Shown: positions 33,690-45,848, counted from the first letter of the stretch. The stretch: 64,000 bases of DNA from Hermatobates lingyangjiaoensis (GCA_026182355.1 JAPFBL010000309.1:543501-607500), one strand, 5' to 3'. A program made the numbers and translations. Notes: generated by a model not told the origin, from the letters alone.

Positions 33690-33830
33690 CAGCCCACCGC
33701 AAGGATGTTCATAAATTAGAACAGACGAGCTTTAAAGTCGTTAACACAGAGGCTGCTGTGTATTTTAATGAAACATGTTTACGTGAAGATTCGCTGCCAT
33801 CATACACAAATAGACTTTTATGTATATATA
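33690..33830 (+). pseudogene. PLE N-terminal fragment, plus strand
   Basis: Carries the equivalent of ICLNEGLLPSYTNIYI as ETCLREDSLPSYTNRLL, then a short (TA)n. It lies head-to-head with the minus-strand element body at 33660. Confidence 0.45.
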
Positions 33831-33839
33831 TATAGATTT

Positions 33840-33973
33840 CACATAAACACGTGAAATAACAATCATTGATCAAATCACAATAAGAAATGGGAAAACAAGA
33901 CTAAGATATTCCAACCGCTTGTTACGGTTGAAAGGTTTTAGTCTTGTTTTTCCATTTCTTATTGTGGTTTGAT

Positions 33974-34025
<52 letters not shown>
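33840..34025. repeat. Decayed family B inverted pair plus (TA)n
   Basis: AAATGGGAAAACAAGACTAA at about 33884 is mirrored by TTAGTCTTGTTTTTCCATTT at about 33935. The centre has lost both CUGACGA boxes, keeping only CCGCTTGTTACGGTTGAAAG. A (TA)n tract of about 47 bases follows (33979-34025). Confidence 0.8.
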
Positions 34026-34027
<2 letters not shown>

Positions 34028-34029
34028 TT

Positions 34030-35520
34030 TATCTACATTGAATTTTATTAGTGGCTTCAGATCGTAGTTTCATTGAAAAAGAGTATATATATTCTAATAT
34101 TCGTAATATTGTTTTTTATAAAACAATATCTTAAAATTAGCATAAAGATCAAAATGATAATTTTAGAAAATCACCCTATTTTCTACAATATTCCTCATAA
34201 TATATATATATATGTATATTGTAAATGTATTTTTAATAATAATATTTTACTAATTAGGCTATATTTACTTCTCATAATGTATCCACTTAACAATTTCTGG
34301 AAACTGTTTATTTCTCCTGTATTAATTTCAATTTCGTTTAACCTTCAATTAAAACAAACCAAATAATACAACCAAATGAACTAATTAAAACAGAATACCG
34401 GCTAATTAATATCAAAACGTGTTTTGACAGTAACGTTATTTTCTTAGATAACACTTACAATTTATTTTAATGTTGTTATTCTTTTCAAATTAATTAGTCT
34501 TAATTAATTCTAATTCAGATAATTTCTGTTTTTTTTACCCCCTTTTGCATTTTTTTTTCATTGGTCAATTAGAAAATGAGGAAATTTCAATTGGAATAAA
34601 AATATTGTTCTCTTGCACAAGTACTTATTTTAATTGAGCTGGATACTCCTTACAAACTTATTAATCATATTATTTTATTGCTATTTATCAGCTTATGTAA
34701 CAAACTTTTTATTTATTATCATTATTACGTAAATAACAATGTTTTTTTATTGTATCCAATAGTGCTGGTTATAACCATGTTTTCATGTTTATAACTGTTA
34801 TCTATTTTAACTACTACATAAGAAACAAAAATTTTGTATAATTATATGATTACACAGAAAGGTTAAGAAATGGATGAAGTTTTTAACTTCCATTTAAGAT
34901 TGATATCTCTATAAATACAATTTAGTTTTGAAGCATAGTCATTAATTTTTTTTTATTTTGAATTTATATGCTTGAATTTTTTTTCACTGGGATTCAGAGT
35001 CTACTTCTACATCGATTTTATTCTCTTTGTGCAATATTTTCAGCTATAACTTTGAAGTTTTATTCTCTTCGTTTTATAAACTAAAACATATATACAAAAA
35101 TGACTTATTATAGTCCCTTTTCTCTTATTAAATTTGTCTCATTGATGAAATGAAATAAACTGCTTGCTATAAGAGGCTACTAAACAAATACAAAAATTAA
35201 TAAAGGATTAAAAATCCACATAATCTGGGTAAACACAACAATTACTATAAATGTTATTATAAACTATTAGGAATCAATACGTAATTCTTACAAAATAGAT
35301 AATAATATATATATTCTAATTTTTAGAATAGATAAAATTCAAATTTGGGATGTTATTACTATGCAAAAATATAACAATGTTAATATTATATAGCAATATA
35401 TTACTTTACGAAGGTACAAAATGCTATAATATAATTATTTTTGCTTTAATTCATTGAAATGTTTAACGTGATCACTTTGATTTCCATATTAAATATAAAT
35501 AAATATTCTGAGACCCTCTG
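34030..35520. other. AT-rich stretch without recognisable gene
   Basis: Nothing recognisable; ORFs are low-complexity. Confidence 0.5.
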
Positions 35521-35564
35521 CGACTATCGAAATTGGTTTCGTGTGTTATTTTGTATCTCTAAGT

Positions 35565-35626
35565 GAGTGAGTATGAGTTTAAGTGTATGTGAGTGATTGA
35601 GTGAGTGAGTGAGTGTGAGTGAGTGA

Positions 35627-35684
<58 letters not shown>

Positions 35685-35735
35685 GTGTGTGTCTGTATAC
35701 CTGTGTGTCTGAGAGTGAGTGTGTGTGCTGTGCGT
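35565..35735. repeat. Compound (GAGT)n/(GT)n microsatellite
   Basis: GAGT repeats grade into a long GT tract (about 35630-35675) and back into imperfect GTGT and GAGT. The minus-strand ORF reading HTHTHTHT is a translation of this tract, not a gene. Confidence 0.95.
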
Positions 35736-35759
35736 GAGTTGTATATATCACTCTATATA

Positions 35760-37560
35760 CTGTATATGTGATCCTGTTATTATTATTATGTCATACTGTA
35801 TATTTATATCACTTTAAAATCAAAAACTTTTAAAATTTAACAGTTTTAAAAAAAGTTAAAACTGTTTTTTAAAAATACATAATAATTGGAGTAAGATGTT
35901 TATGATAAAGCTTATGCTAAGGTTCCTATTCTTTCAGAAGGTCCACCAATAACCAGTATTAATTTATTTTTAATAAATTAAATAAAGAAAGTTATTCTTT
36001 CAGAAGGTTACCATTGCTACCTTAAAGTATCATTATTTATTTGCCTCTAATGTCCCTACTAAAGATTATACATAATATATATTTAAACCAATTCGGCTAA
36101 ATCTACAATTTTCTAATCATAATTTGGAAAACGTATTATTTGGACGGAATAAAAAAATTAGAAAAATGCTGGACTACATGTAGTGAGCTAAAGGGTGACT
36201 ATGTAGAAAAATAAAATGTTTCTTTGCAGAAAAAATTGTTTTATTCAAAAAGTCACGGACTTATCAAACCGCCCTCTTATAACTGGTCAGATTTGTTCAG
36301 ATTAAGCGTACTTTTACTCTTTTTTGTTCAAATAGGTAATTTATTATTATTACATTTCTTTCCCAAATTAGGTTAGAATCAATTATCATATACAATATAC
36401 GATCATTTCAACATATAACTTTGAAACTTTCAGAACTATCGATATCATTTAAAAAAAAATTCTAAGAATCAAAATCGAATGAAATAATTATATATAATAT
36501 AAAAATTAATTTATTAGATATAATTTTAAAATATTTTTTAGATATGGTATTGTGCTATTCATTAACAGTTAGTTGCAATGTAGCAAATCCTCCACTGAAT
36601 ATTGCATTAAACACCTCATTTCTCTAACTAGATGTATTAAAAGAAATTATTTGAAGAAATAATGTCGGTTTTTTTATTAATTACCTTATTAATCATTATT
36701 CATGTTTTGAGAACTCTTCTCAAAATGTAAGTGAAACTTATTTGTAATGTAATTTTTCAAACAAACTCATGGGTTCTACTATTAACCTATTTAATATTTT
36801 TTTTAATTAATATACTCCAATAAGTGTTAATAATCTTTTTTTCAAATTATAAATATTATTTTTTTGATCTGTTATGTGAAATCTTATTGTTTAACAATAT
36901 TTTTTCTTAGAGTAAAGTTGAATTTCGAGAACATAAGGTTTTCCATTTTGTCTTTATTGAAGTTAGTATTTTGTTCAAATAAATTTGTATGCTGTGTTAA
37001 CATATTAGAATAGTCTTCGTTTTTTAAAGAAAAACAGTTTGTTTCCATAAGAAAAAAAATATGTTGATGGAGAACACCTATTTGTAACAACATGCACGCA
37101 ACATTGGAATTGCTGTAAGATAAATTGCGGCGTAAGTCTGAATAGGTTTTGCAAGGAAGTGCCAGATTGAGGTAGTTTGGCCGCTCTTCAAGTAATTATA
37201 CTCGACCCAGTATAGGCTGTTTCTCAAGATAGATATCCTTCCTTTAGCAATCCAATGACTTTGAAACAAATATACTTCCATTAACATTTGTCAACTATAA
37301 GTCCTTAGTTAGTATTCTTAAATCATTTTATATTTAATGTTTTGTTCTAGCTTTTTTAAATGATGAAGATTAATTGCAGATTATACAACAAAGATTTTTC
37401 GTTGAGAACACGAATATCATGAATTTATGGAAATTTAAGATAGGAAAGTATGCATAGAGAAAAAGAATGAAGAGAACGAAATCGGAAGTTGTTAGCACGA
37501 AATAGGGATTATTGGTGAAATTGTTTGAAGAAGGCCAGAGTTGGGAAACTGAGCAAAGAG
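35760..37560. other. AT-rich stretch without recognisable gene
   Basis: A 16-base direct repeat (TATTCTTTCAGAAGGT) occurs at 35928-35943 and 35993-36008. Two adjacent minus-strand ORFs at 36884-37287 have no recognisable family. Confidence 0.45.
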
Positions 37561-37678
37561 CCCATGTTCATGCTATATATATATAATGTATATATATATT
37601 AATTAAATGAAACGGTCCAACGGACTTTTAAATAATAACCAATTAAAAAAGATAGCACACAGATAGACACAGGAATAA

Positions 37679-37721
37679 CTCACTTCTATATTTCGACTAT
37701 CGTCGTCACCAGGAAGTGAAG
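37679..37721 (-). ncRNA. Hammerhead-like motif, family F (AUAU), one core change
   Basis: Minus strand: long stem I, CUUCACUUC pairing with GAAGUGAG (about 8 bp); CUGGUGA at 37712-37706 (A6 changed to G); unpaired C; stem II GAC, loop GAUA, GUC; GAA; palindromic AUAU; A at the cleavage site. Everything but A6 fits. The strong stem I makes the fold assignment convincing even though this copy is probably inactive. Confidence 0.6.
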
Positions 37722-37767
37722 AGTCCCGCAGAAAAGCAGAGCAGCGACTCCTGCCTTCCTGCGGTAC

Positions 37768-37812
37768 TCTTCGCCTCCTGATGAAGACGATAGTCAAAAT
37801 ATAGAAGTGAGT
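37768..37812 (+). ncRNA. Hammerhead-like motif, family F, G12 lost
   Basis: CUGAUGA (37778-37784) intact, unpaired A, stem II GAC, loop GAUA, GUC, then CAA AUAU A GAAGUG: G12 reads A. The minus-strand partner keeps G12 but has a changed A6, so together the two copies show the intact family sequence. Confidence 0.55.
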
Positions 37813-37859
37813 TATTTCTGTGCCTATGTGTGTGGTATATATATATATATATTGTTAAA

Positions 37860-37955
37860 TAACGCCCCATATTTCGCTTGTATCTGTTTCTTACATAATT
37901 TCTCCAGTTTCCGGAATTCCTTCCTCGTCTCTTCATTAAAACTATAAAGCTTATC
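37860..37955 (-). pseudogene. PLE N-terminal fragment
   Basis: Minus strand equivalent of EETRKEFRKLEKLCKKQIQA then KYGALFNNIYIYI. Same as at 7920 and 21510. Confidence 0.6.
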
Positions 37956-37964
37956 ACCAATATT

Positions 37965-38015
37965 GCTAGTCGACATGTTTCGAATGTACCACATTCATCA
38001 TCAGGACAATAATGA
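37965..38015 (-). ncRNA. Hammerhead candidate, family A (ACAUGU), intact
   Basis: Minus strand: AUUAU and GUC as stem I 5' side, CUGAUGA at 38004-37998, one unpaired U, 6-bp stem II (GAAUGU, GGU, ACAUUC), GAA, palindromic ACAUGU, C at the cleavage site, then GACUAGC. Identical in all core parts to the plus-strand motif at 8173, thirty kilobases away. Confidence 0.72.
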
Positions 38016-38049
38016 GAATAATGTCGAAACATGTCGACTAGCAATATTG

Positions 38050-38200
38050 GTGATAAGCTTTGCAGTTTTAATGAAGAGACGAGGAAGGAATTCTGGAAAT
38101 TGGAGAAATTGTGTAAGAAACAGATACAAGCCAAATATTGGGCGTTATTTAAAAATATATGTTTAAATGAAGGACTGCTTCCAACTTTTACAAATATATA
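38050..38200 (+). pseudogene. PLE N-terminal fragment
   Basis: Reads SFNEETRKEFWKLEKLCKKQ, IQAKYWALFKNICLNEGLLP, TFTNIYI, the longest uninterrupted copy of this segment in the window, ending in a TA tract. Confidence 0.62.
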
Positions 38201-38257
38201 TATATCAGTTCACAAACGAAGAAAAGCAACACACAGAGAAAGAGACACACTTACAAA

Positions 38258-38288
38258 CTCAAATTTTCGGATGATCCGTCTTCAGGAG
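38258..38288 (-). ncRNA. Hammerhead candidate, family C (AAUU)
   Basis: Minus strand: CUC pairs with GAG (38258-38260) as stem I. CUGAAGA is at 38285-38279, followed by an unpaired C and stem II GGA, loop UCA, UCC. Then come GAA, palindromic AAUU and U at the cleavage site. Core complete; stem II is only 3 bp. The following GTTTGTAAGTGTG also follows the family C motifs at 45407 and, in part, 53551. Confidence 0.6.
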
Positions 38289-38599
38289 AAAAGAGAGAAT
38301 GGGCGACCAAGCACGCCGATATTTTTTACTATATATATATATATATTGATATATTTATGGACTGTGAAATAAAATTCAAACTTTTGGTCAAACCTCCTTC
38401 AGGAGAAACAAGAAAGAGAGACCTAGCACATAAAACGGCAAGAAGCCGACCCTATTTCATTATTCTCAGAGCAAAGAAAATTTCAAATATTAGCAATGCT
38501 ACAAATAACTCTGGAAGATTATCTCCCCAAAGAAATTCAAGAACAGAAGACAAAAACACAATAAGCAACAATGCAAAAAGACAAGAGAATTGAAATATA

Positions 38600-41120
38600 T
38601 CTGTTATGACTTTATAGAAGAAAGTAGCATTGCCCTATAGAATTATCATTTGCTTTTAAGTAACTTCAAAGCAAATAGCTTTCAGATTTATGTGCATAAT
38701 TATTTTTAATATTTTTTATGAGGCTTTTTTTAGGGATACCAGTTATAAGTTGAACTAAAATTGTCGATTTTTTATTGGGGAAAATGAAAGGTAGACGATC
38801 AAGCATTACTAGAGAAGTGGCCTTCCACTTACAATCTCATGGAAGGCATCAATAAAAAAGACTCTGTTCAGCACGACTGAGGAGAAAGAGAGGGGGAGAT
38901 CTGAAAGTGAATAAGTGGATTAACAAAAGCTTTTAGGGAGGTAAACCGAGGTCTAGCATGCCAGTCTTCCTGCAAATTCTTTAAGTTTAATGCTTTGAAT
39001 CTCTAGTTCACAATAAAAGCCATCAATTAAATCTCTCATTATAGAGAAAATTATATAATTAATAGAACTATTCAATAATAATAAGATAAGCAATAAGGTT
39101 AACTTTTTATTCTCGTTGTATAAATAGTGACGTAAGTTTATATCAAAGTTGCGAAGTAATATTGTTTTTTTAAGAAACAAACAATTTAAGCTTTATATCA
39201 CTTAAGAAAATGAATTTATTTAATTTATTTACGTTAACAACATGTGATTTAAGAATATCATACATGCTTCATTGTTCCCTGTTAATACTATCATTAATGA
39301 GTTGCAATTCAAACACAAGCATTTTTGAATGATAAAATTCAGTTGATTTTTTTGCTCATTACATAAAAAAAATTAAATATTTCATTTGAATCAAATTATT
39401 TTTTTATATATATACTTACATTAGATTTCATTGCAAAGAAAGTTATAAATTTTGAAATTAATCTGTTTCTCATTAAGTGGTATTGGAGTTTTGCCAAGTT
39501 TTTTTTTTAATTTCTTTAATTATTATTCCTTTCAGTAGAATAATTTGGGTGATATCGTTCCATCCTTTAAGAAAGATTCGGGTTTAAAGGTTTTCCCAAA
39601 GAAGAGTTTTCGCAATCAAGGAACGCCGAGAGAACACACCCTCTCTGAAGGTTTAATTATTCACTAAGAGGCCCTCCCTTTTCCTTCAAGTCAGCCCTTA
39701 GCTCATTATGTAAACCTCAATCGTTATCTTTTATGGGGGTCGTTAGAATTCGACGAAGCGATTATTTCTTTTTGATTGGGAAACTTCTGATATTGCTTGA
39801 AGGAAAAAGTCAACACTTAAATCGACCCTCCACTATCTTAAACTTTTTTTCTTCTTAATTTATATACTAGGTGTTCATAAACAAGGTATTTTTAAATTCC
39901 CCAACTTCAAAGGTTTATTCTTGCGTTGATCAACAAACCATGATACTAATTATCACTTCATAAACAGAAAATCACAATCGTTGATATTTTTTTAATCACA
40001 ACCTGTTGACATTGTCTGTTAAGTTGAAATAAAACTAATTGTTGTTGTTGGTGGTATAACCCATAAGTGTAATTTATCTCTGAATTATTCATCGCTAGAA
40101 CTACCTTTGATAACAACACTGATACTAGCATTTCAAGAAGAAGAAATATAAAATACTTCAGGAAATATTGTATATTAAACGTAATTATTTCATGCTTTTA
40201 ATTATATAATTATCTTAATTCAGGAGTTGTGAAATCACCTTATCATTAGACTGATCATTGTGCAATTAATCATTAAAATTTAATTTAATACAAAATAATA
40301 TAATACAATACAAAAGCCGCTAATAATGGAATCTCGTAAAACCATAAACAAAACTCTAGAATGAATCTAAAACTAGAATCATTTTAAATACAGTTCATAA
40401 TTAATTATCAAATTGCAACTTTTTTAAAAGGAAATTAATGTACTTTCTCCGGTAAATAATTTTCCTATACTACATCTATATGGAATAGGTAGATTATGAT
40501 AAATTTTCGTCTATTCTGTTCATTTCCAGCATATTTCATTTCTCGTTTAGATCTTCTAAAAATAAATTGTATTCAGTTTCTTCAACTTACAGAAATCCAT
40601 TGGAACCCATTTTTTTTTAAAATGGTAAAAAAAATTTTCATAATGTAAAGTATCAATTTTCATAATCACTGTCCATAAAGTTGAAGTTTTATGTCCTTGG
40701 TCCTGTATAATAGTAACATGGTTTTGCATTTCTTTAGTTAATACATAAGTCCAATATTTTCTACATGTCTCATTAGTTGTGCGATCCGTAATTATGTAGT
40801 ACTTATTCATTCTGGGGGTAAAACATTAATTCAAAGTCTCCACACAAAAATAGTTTTTTATTTCAACTTTGCTTTTCGACCACTTTGTGTTCATGATCAA
40901 GGGACTCTTAAATAAAGAAAAAAACTTCTACTCGATGGAGGCTTTGAATTTACGTTTTCCCCCAATATCACAAGATGTATTATCACTACCACTGTAACCA
41001 TTCAATCAATCTAGAAAAGTAATCATGTTGTCACATATTTCAAATAAATAAATTGATTTTTATTCGACTTTATATTCTTTTTAATTATTAATTGATAATA
41101 TTATTTGTTTAATTCTACAA
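38600..41120. other. Mostly AT-rich, no recognisable gene
   Basis: Contains a less AT-rich patch at about 39540-39800 (AACGCCGAGAGAACACACCC, AGGCCCTCCCTTTTCCTTC) without an open frame. Its even composition could mark conserved non-coding DNA or an old repeat. Confidence 0.4.
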
Positions 41121-41127
41121 ATCAAAC

Positions 41128-41290
41128 AACATCTACAGTTTTCGAACAATGATCAAACACAATATGAAATGAAAAAAAAAAAAGGCTTTCAACCATACGT
41201 TCAGTTGTATTATTGACTTTGACAAAGTACGCTTGTTACGGTTGAAAGGTCTTAGTCTTTTTTTTTCCACTTCATATCGTCTTTGATCAT
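41128..41290. repeat. Decayed family B inverted pair
   Basis: The plus arm keeps GCTTGTTACGGTTGAAAGG and CTTAGTC, with UUGACAA in place of CUGACGA. The minus arm keeps only CTTTCAACC and the outer TGATCAAACAC. Flanks lack long (TA)n. Confidence 0.7.
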
Positions 41291-41329
41291 TGATTGTTAT
41301 TTCTCATTTTGATTGTGAAATCTTGATAT

Positions 41330-44300
41330 AGTTTTAACTTTCCTCAAAGAACATAAATTATCAGAAAAGCTGATTTTTGCAAATCATTGATTTTCTTACA
41401 TATTGGTTCATCTATTTATTTGGCAACTTTATATAAATATAAATGGCTTATTTTAAGCAATTTTATAACTCTCAAAAAAAATGTTTCTATTAAATTATTA
41501 CAATCCAATAATGAAATGATAAAATAATGAATTAAAATCCGACAATTTAGCAAAACATTACAATAGACAAGATAGCAAAGCAAATAAGCTAGTAACATTC
41601 ATTGCAATTAATATTGAACAAACCAATAAATGGAATGAATGTAATTAGGGATGTCTTCTGTTCACAATCAATGGTTCCAGTGAAGATTAGTTACTTCTCT
41701 TTCATTAATTGATTCATTAAGGATGATACTATATTTAGCCAATTATAATAAAAATACTGCACCTTTTTTTTTTGAAAAGTATGATCCTATATATGATATT
41801 GGTTCAATTATCAAATTAAACGCCTAATATTATCTTTAATGGAAATCTTATGATGAAATAAACGTGATTACCAATAATATAATGTCATCCTAATAATTTA
41901 TATTTGTAACAATCATTGAGTTGTATTATTAAACAAATTACCACATAGGGAAACTAAATGTAATGTAATCAACCAAAATGAGGTAAGGCATAGGCAGTTT
42001 ATTGCGTAAACAATTGGGTTTTATATCATTTAGTGGAAATTAATCAATTTTAGCTTGCAAGAAAATATAACGTTTAATGTGCATTCACACCGCTTTCATT
42101 TATCAAAGTTTGATTCAGCGTCAAATATTTACTAATAAGGCACCTTTAAGCCAACTTTTCTTCTATATTTGTTGAGAGGACTACATCAATACAGAATTGT
42201 ATGAATGATATATATTCAATGTATATCCATAGCAATAATGTATCTTATAATTGTTTCTCATATTATTGTAATTCATTCTATATTAGTGTAGCCCCATAGT
42301 TGTCTATAAATAAAAACAAACCACTGGCATAAAGATATTTTATTGGAAAGTGTTTGAAGCTTGAAGAAACCTCTATAAAGAAGAATAATGTAGAATATAT
42401 GTGGCCAACATAAGAAAACCTTTATTACTACATTTAAAGACACATTATTATATTTATTTTATTTTTATTTTTATAGTACATATTATGTAGTATATTTTAA
42501 TTTAAATAATGTGAGAAAGTATCTAATTTTGTTACATATCAATGAGAGATTTCAACTGTTAATTAGTTATCAATTCTAATTTTGAATATAAACATACGTT
42601 TAATGACTTCTATTCAAATAACAGATTTTAATTAAATTTACTACAAGTAAATGAAGCAAGTGGCTATTTATAGAATTTCGTAGTTGTTGTTTCATGTTAT
42701 CATGCTCTTGGTAACTATTTAAGCTTCATAAACTATATTTATGCTGTTTAGAACAGATTATTATATACTTATATTAAACACAAAACTTAAGGTCATTGTG
42801 AAATAAAAATATTTGAAGAAACATTTGCTAATCATTAAATAAGGGGTGTTAAACTCATTTTGATCTGGGGTTCGAATATAGCTTAATATGATCTTAAGCG
42901 TACCGAGCCAATAAATTCATTGCAAGATTACATAGAACTAACAATATGTACACCTGGTTTCTTTGTATTAGTCACTTATAATTAGTGCAGCGCAGAATAG
43001 TTCAGCTATAAACATTTTGAATTGATTAATTTTCTTTTAGTAAATACATTATTAACAACCGACAAAAAGTATGTGTAATTTTAATAACAATGTTTTCCAG
43101 TTTAACTTTCGTTTAAGTGCGTCATGCATAAAACTGATAACAGTAATAATAACATTGTTGTGTAACATTTAGTCGCAGATTTGTTGAAATTAAAAACAGT
43201 GTTTTTTCAACATCTCGAAAGCAATTTGAACAAACAAATATTAATACTGTCATAAATCGACTCGTACTGCCAAGATGATTCACTTTTCTTTTCAGTTTGT
43301 CGTCCAAATCTGCCGATATTTGCGAGAACCTCTCTGCCATGATCTTTCTTGGTTACCTGATATTGGCAAAGGCTTATCTTTCAGCCATCAGCAAGCAGTT
43401 TTTGACGAACTATATGGCTTTGATGCTATTCATATTTGGCTCGCTATTAGGTAGCTAGCTGGCTTTCACCGTAACTTTCCTAACTTCTTGACTCCGGGTG
43501 AAAACAGTTTGTTGTTTCCTCAGATGCATCACCATTTCAATAACTGCTGTTTTTCACGCTATATGTTGTACTTTTTACCAGGCTGAGCTTTATAATAGCG
43601 CCGAATATTTAATTCATTAAGCCCCGATACTTGTAGTAATGGAGTGATTAAGCGCCTCTAATAGCCTCTAACATTCAACTCGGACTTTCTGCCTTCACGA
43701 GGCTACCCTGTTAACCTGCTATATGCAGAGACAAAACAAAAGAGGAGGAGAAGGTGATCAGGGGTTGGGCCTGACCATCTTCGTTTCACATCCTTCCTAA
43801 TCCCCAAATCCCCTCCTTTTATCCCAGCCCCAATCTAAGGTGTTATGCAACCAATGCCGAAGGATAGTAGCCGCGCAAGGTGGGAGGACAAGGAAAAAGT
43901 GAATAATACACTGAGCAGTCGATCAATGGTACCACCTCTTTCTGCAAGTGTTGCTTTCATGTTGTTTGCGAGTACTAAAATACTTCACCTCCAGCGGCAA
44001 GTATAAGAAACCACTGCTTTTAAAGTACATTAGAGTAAACTAATTCATTTTTTTTATAATACTGCAGATTTTCCCCCGGATTTAGCAGTATGTTTCAGTT
44101 CCCCTTGCTTGAAAAGTAGGTAGCAGTAGCACTGTACTAGGTAAAATCCTGTGATCACAAAGTATTATTTTTTTTCAGTTCTTGTTATACGGATAATTAC
44201 ATATATCTGTAGATGATTTAATCGAAATCATCTTTAACATTAATACGCACTACTAAATGTTACATAATTTTGTTACATGTAGTTAGCCTTGAAGATGTCT

Positions 44301-45340
44301 CTAGATAAAGCAGTTCAATGGTGTATCTAACCAAGACTTTAACCGGAAAATATTTTCACACACACACACAAATATATCTATAGAAATAAAAGAAAGGTTT
44401 TGTCTTTACACTGCCAGAACTGACTCATTTCATATTATCTTTACGTTTCATACATTACAGAAACCGAATCCATCCTACCTGTCTGTAGGTTTGTCGGTTT
44501 GTCCGCAAAAGTTTGCCACAAGTAAGCTCAGCCACTCAGAGACGGTTAATAATCAGAATGTTTGTTTAGAAGTTATTTTTTTCTATTTATACAGAAGTAA
44601 ATATAATTTTTTTCACTTGATGATAGTGGCTAAAAACACTATGACTGAATTAATGTTAGTTATTGCTCCATTCATCGTTTTCAAAGTTTGGCCAGATATT
44701 TTACGTTTGAAAAGTGGAAAAATTGAAATGCAATTTGAGAATAACCCTTTTACCGCTCTTATCAAGAGGAGAGTCAATATTTTCATAAATACTTGAGCTT
44801 TACTTCTCTTAGTACTAAAGTGCATTTCTGAAACTCTAACATTCAAATATTTTTTAATGTAATAATATTAACAAGAAATAATTCATTAAATATTTTATGA
44901 AAATATTAACAGGCATTTTTTGTTATTTATAATAAACTGGAGCATTTATTTGTCCATTTGCTTTTTTTTTAACTCATTTTAGTTTTAAATAGAATAAAAA
45001 ATTGCAACTAATGAAGAAGGTAAAGCACATCATTTACGAATTTTCGGTATTTTTTATTATTTATTAAGAACTGTTATTGTTTCTCATGGCCTGAACAAGT
45101 CTATTGTTGTTGAGGATACTTTTGTTTAAATACTTTATCTATACATTTATGTATTTCTTTACTGTATTCTAGTTTAATACAATTCCTTTTTTATTAATTC
45201 ATTCATTAATTCATGTTTCTACAATTCCTGTTTACATTTTTAGATTTACAGTTTCTGTTACCTCTACATAACCGGAACGGCCTATCTTAATTTTATTTTC
45301 AATTGTCTATATTTCTTTACTTCATTACTTCTGAACCTGG
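41330..45340. other. AT-rich stretch with one denser patch, no recognisable gene
   Basis: The denser patch at about 43340-43920 includes a frame with VVSSDASPFQ, which faintly recalls the start of the RNase H-like region of Ty3/gypsy elements (DAS). Surrounding frames are broken and I do not call it. The minus-strand ORF at 43122-43340 is unrecognised. Confidence 0.4.
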
Positions 45341-45360
45341 TGCGTGTGGTAGCACAGTTG

Positions 45361-45460
45361 GTTGCCAGGATGGTTTTCTGCCGTGCTTTTTCTCCCACTC
45401 TCTTTTCTCCTGACGATGGTTTATCCGAAAATTTGAGTTCGTAAATGTGTATTTTTTTTC
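45361..45460 (+). repeat. PLE terminal-repeat remnant (family C)
   Basis: GC-richer lead-in (GCCGTGCTTTTTCTCCCACT) followed by the family C hammerhead-like motif and GTAAATGTGT. Equivalent to the minus-strand sequence at 38200-38330 (GCGTGCTTGGTCGCCCATTC). No inverted partner nearby. Confidence 0.65.
45407..45437 (+). ncRNA. Hammerhead-like motif, family C, weak stem II
   Basis: CUC (45407-45409) pairs with GAG (45435-45437). CUGACGA 45410-45416, unpaired U, GGUUUAUCC with only two sure pairs, GAA 45427-45429, palindromic AAUU 45430-45433, U45434 at the cleavage site. Core complete, stem II nearly lost. Confidence 0.5.
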
Positions 45461-45848
45461 TGAGTCTTCTTCGTATTTAAACTTATATACACAAAGTCAC
45501 TATCTTATTCCTGCAGAACCACAATCTCTCTAGACTATAATCATGAACATAGTTAGAATATTAATAGTTAGTCAGAATGTTGCTTTTTATTTTATATTTC
45601 ATTTTAGTCTTAAAGTACGAGTCTATATATAAAGGGTTAAAAAGATAAGTTCTCCGGCGGTTCTTACTTATATGGAATATCCTCTTATAATATAGTCAAT
45701 GACATTCATATTTTGATGATTGATAACAAAATGAAGTCTTGTATTAAATGTCACTCCTTTAGGATGAAAGAATCCATTATAAATAATAACATATTATCTG
45801 CACGTGTATGATATGAAAACCCTTCAAACATACACTATTTGTGACATG

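Larger units (their letters stand above)
32405..33830 (-). mobile_element. Internally deleted Penelope-like element with inverted ends
   Basis: The minus strand from about 33660 to 32970 encodes PLE pieces, followed by about 200 bases of non-coding sequence and a family G hammerhead remnant (about 32690-32728). Segments at about 32405-32590 and 33590-33780 are reverse complements of each other (sharing AACTTTATAATA, CCCAAGAGACATCTTACTTT, GCGGTGGGCTGGT), so the element body sits between inverted copies. The plus strand at 33750-33815 carries an N-terminal remnant running into a short TA tract. Confidence 0.75.
37590..37850. repeat. Head-to-head PLE terminal-repeat pair (family F)
   Basis: CACTTCTATATTTCGACTAT at 37681 is inverted in TAGTCAAAATATAGAAGTGA at about 37791. 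Each arm has a hammerhead-like motif; the arms differ in the centre (TCCCGCAGAAAAGCAGAGCA-type sequence versus its diverged complement). (TA)-rich sequence flanks both ends. Confidence 0.85.
37845..38215. repeat. Head-to-head PLE pair (family A) with short centre
   Basis: (TA)n, PLE N-terminal fragment on the minus strand (37860-37950), intact hammerhead on the minus strand, then directly a plus-strand copy that starts inside the hammerhead (TCGAAACATG at about 38024) and continues into the N-terminal fragment (38050-38200) and (TA)n. The inversion junction is inside the ribozyme sequence, at stem II of the plus-strand copy. Confidence 0.88.

Noticed and set aside
35524..35751. Minus-strand ORF rich in His-Thr and Ser-Leu
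   Set aside because: Translation of the (GAGT)n/(GT)n tract.
36884..37287. Two neighbouring minus-strand ORFs of 69 codons
   Set aside because: No family resemblance and no splice or codon-use support; probably chance.
37706..38134. 142-codon minus-strand ORF with RRGRNSGNWRN
   Set aside because: Shadow frame of the PLE N-terminal fragment. The frame reading ETRKEFRKLEKLCKK is the one kept consistent among copies and linked to LPTFTN.
43122..43340. 72-codon minus-strand ORF starting MAERFSQISADLDDK
   Set aside because: No recognised family, no partner exons, and AT-rich composition like the surroundings; not called a gene.
43480..43640. Possible Ty3/gypsy RNase H remnant (VVSSDASPFQ)
   Set aside because: Only a few residues match and flanking frames do not continue the domain.
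44283..44335. UUGAAGAUGUCUC...UUCAAUGG as another hammerhead
   Set aside because: No stem II and no GAA followed by a palindrome at the right distance.
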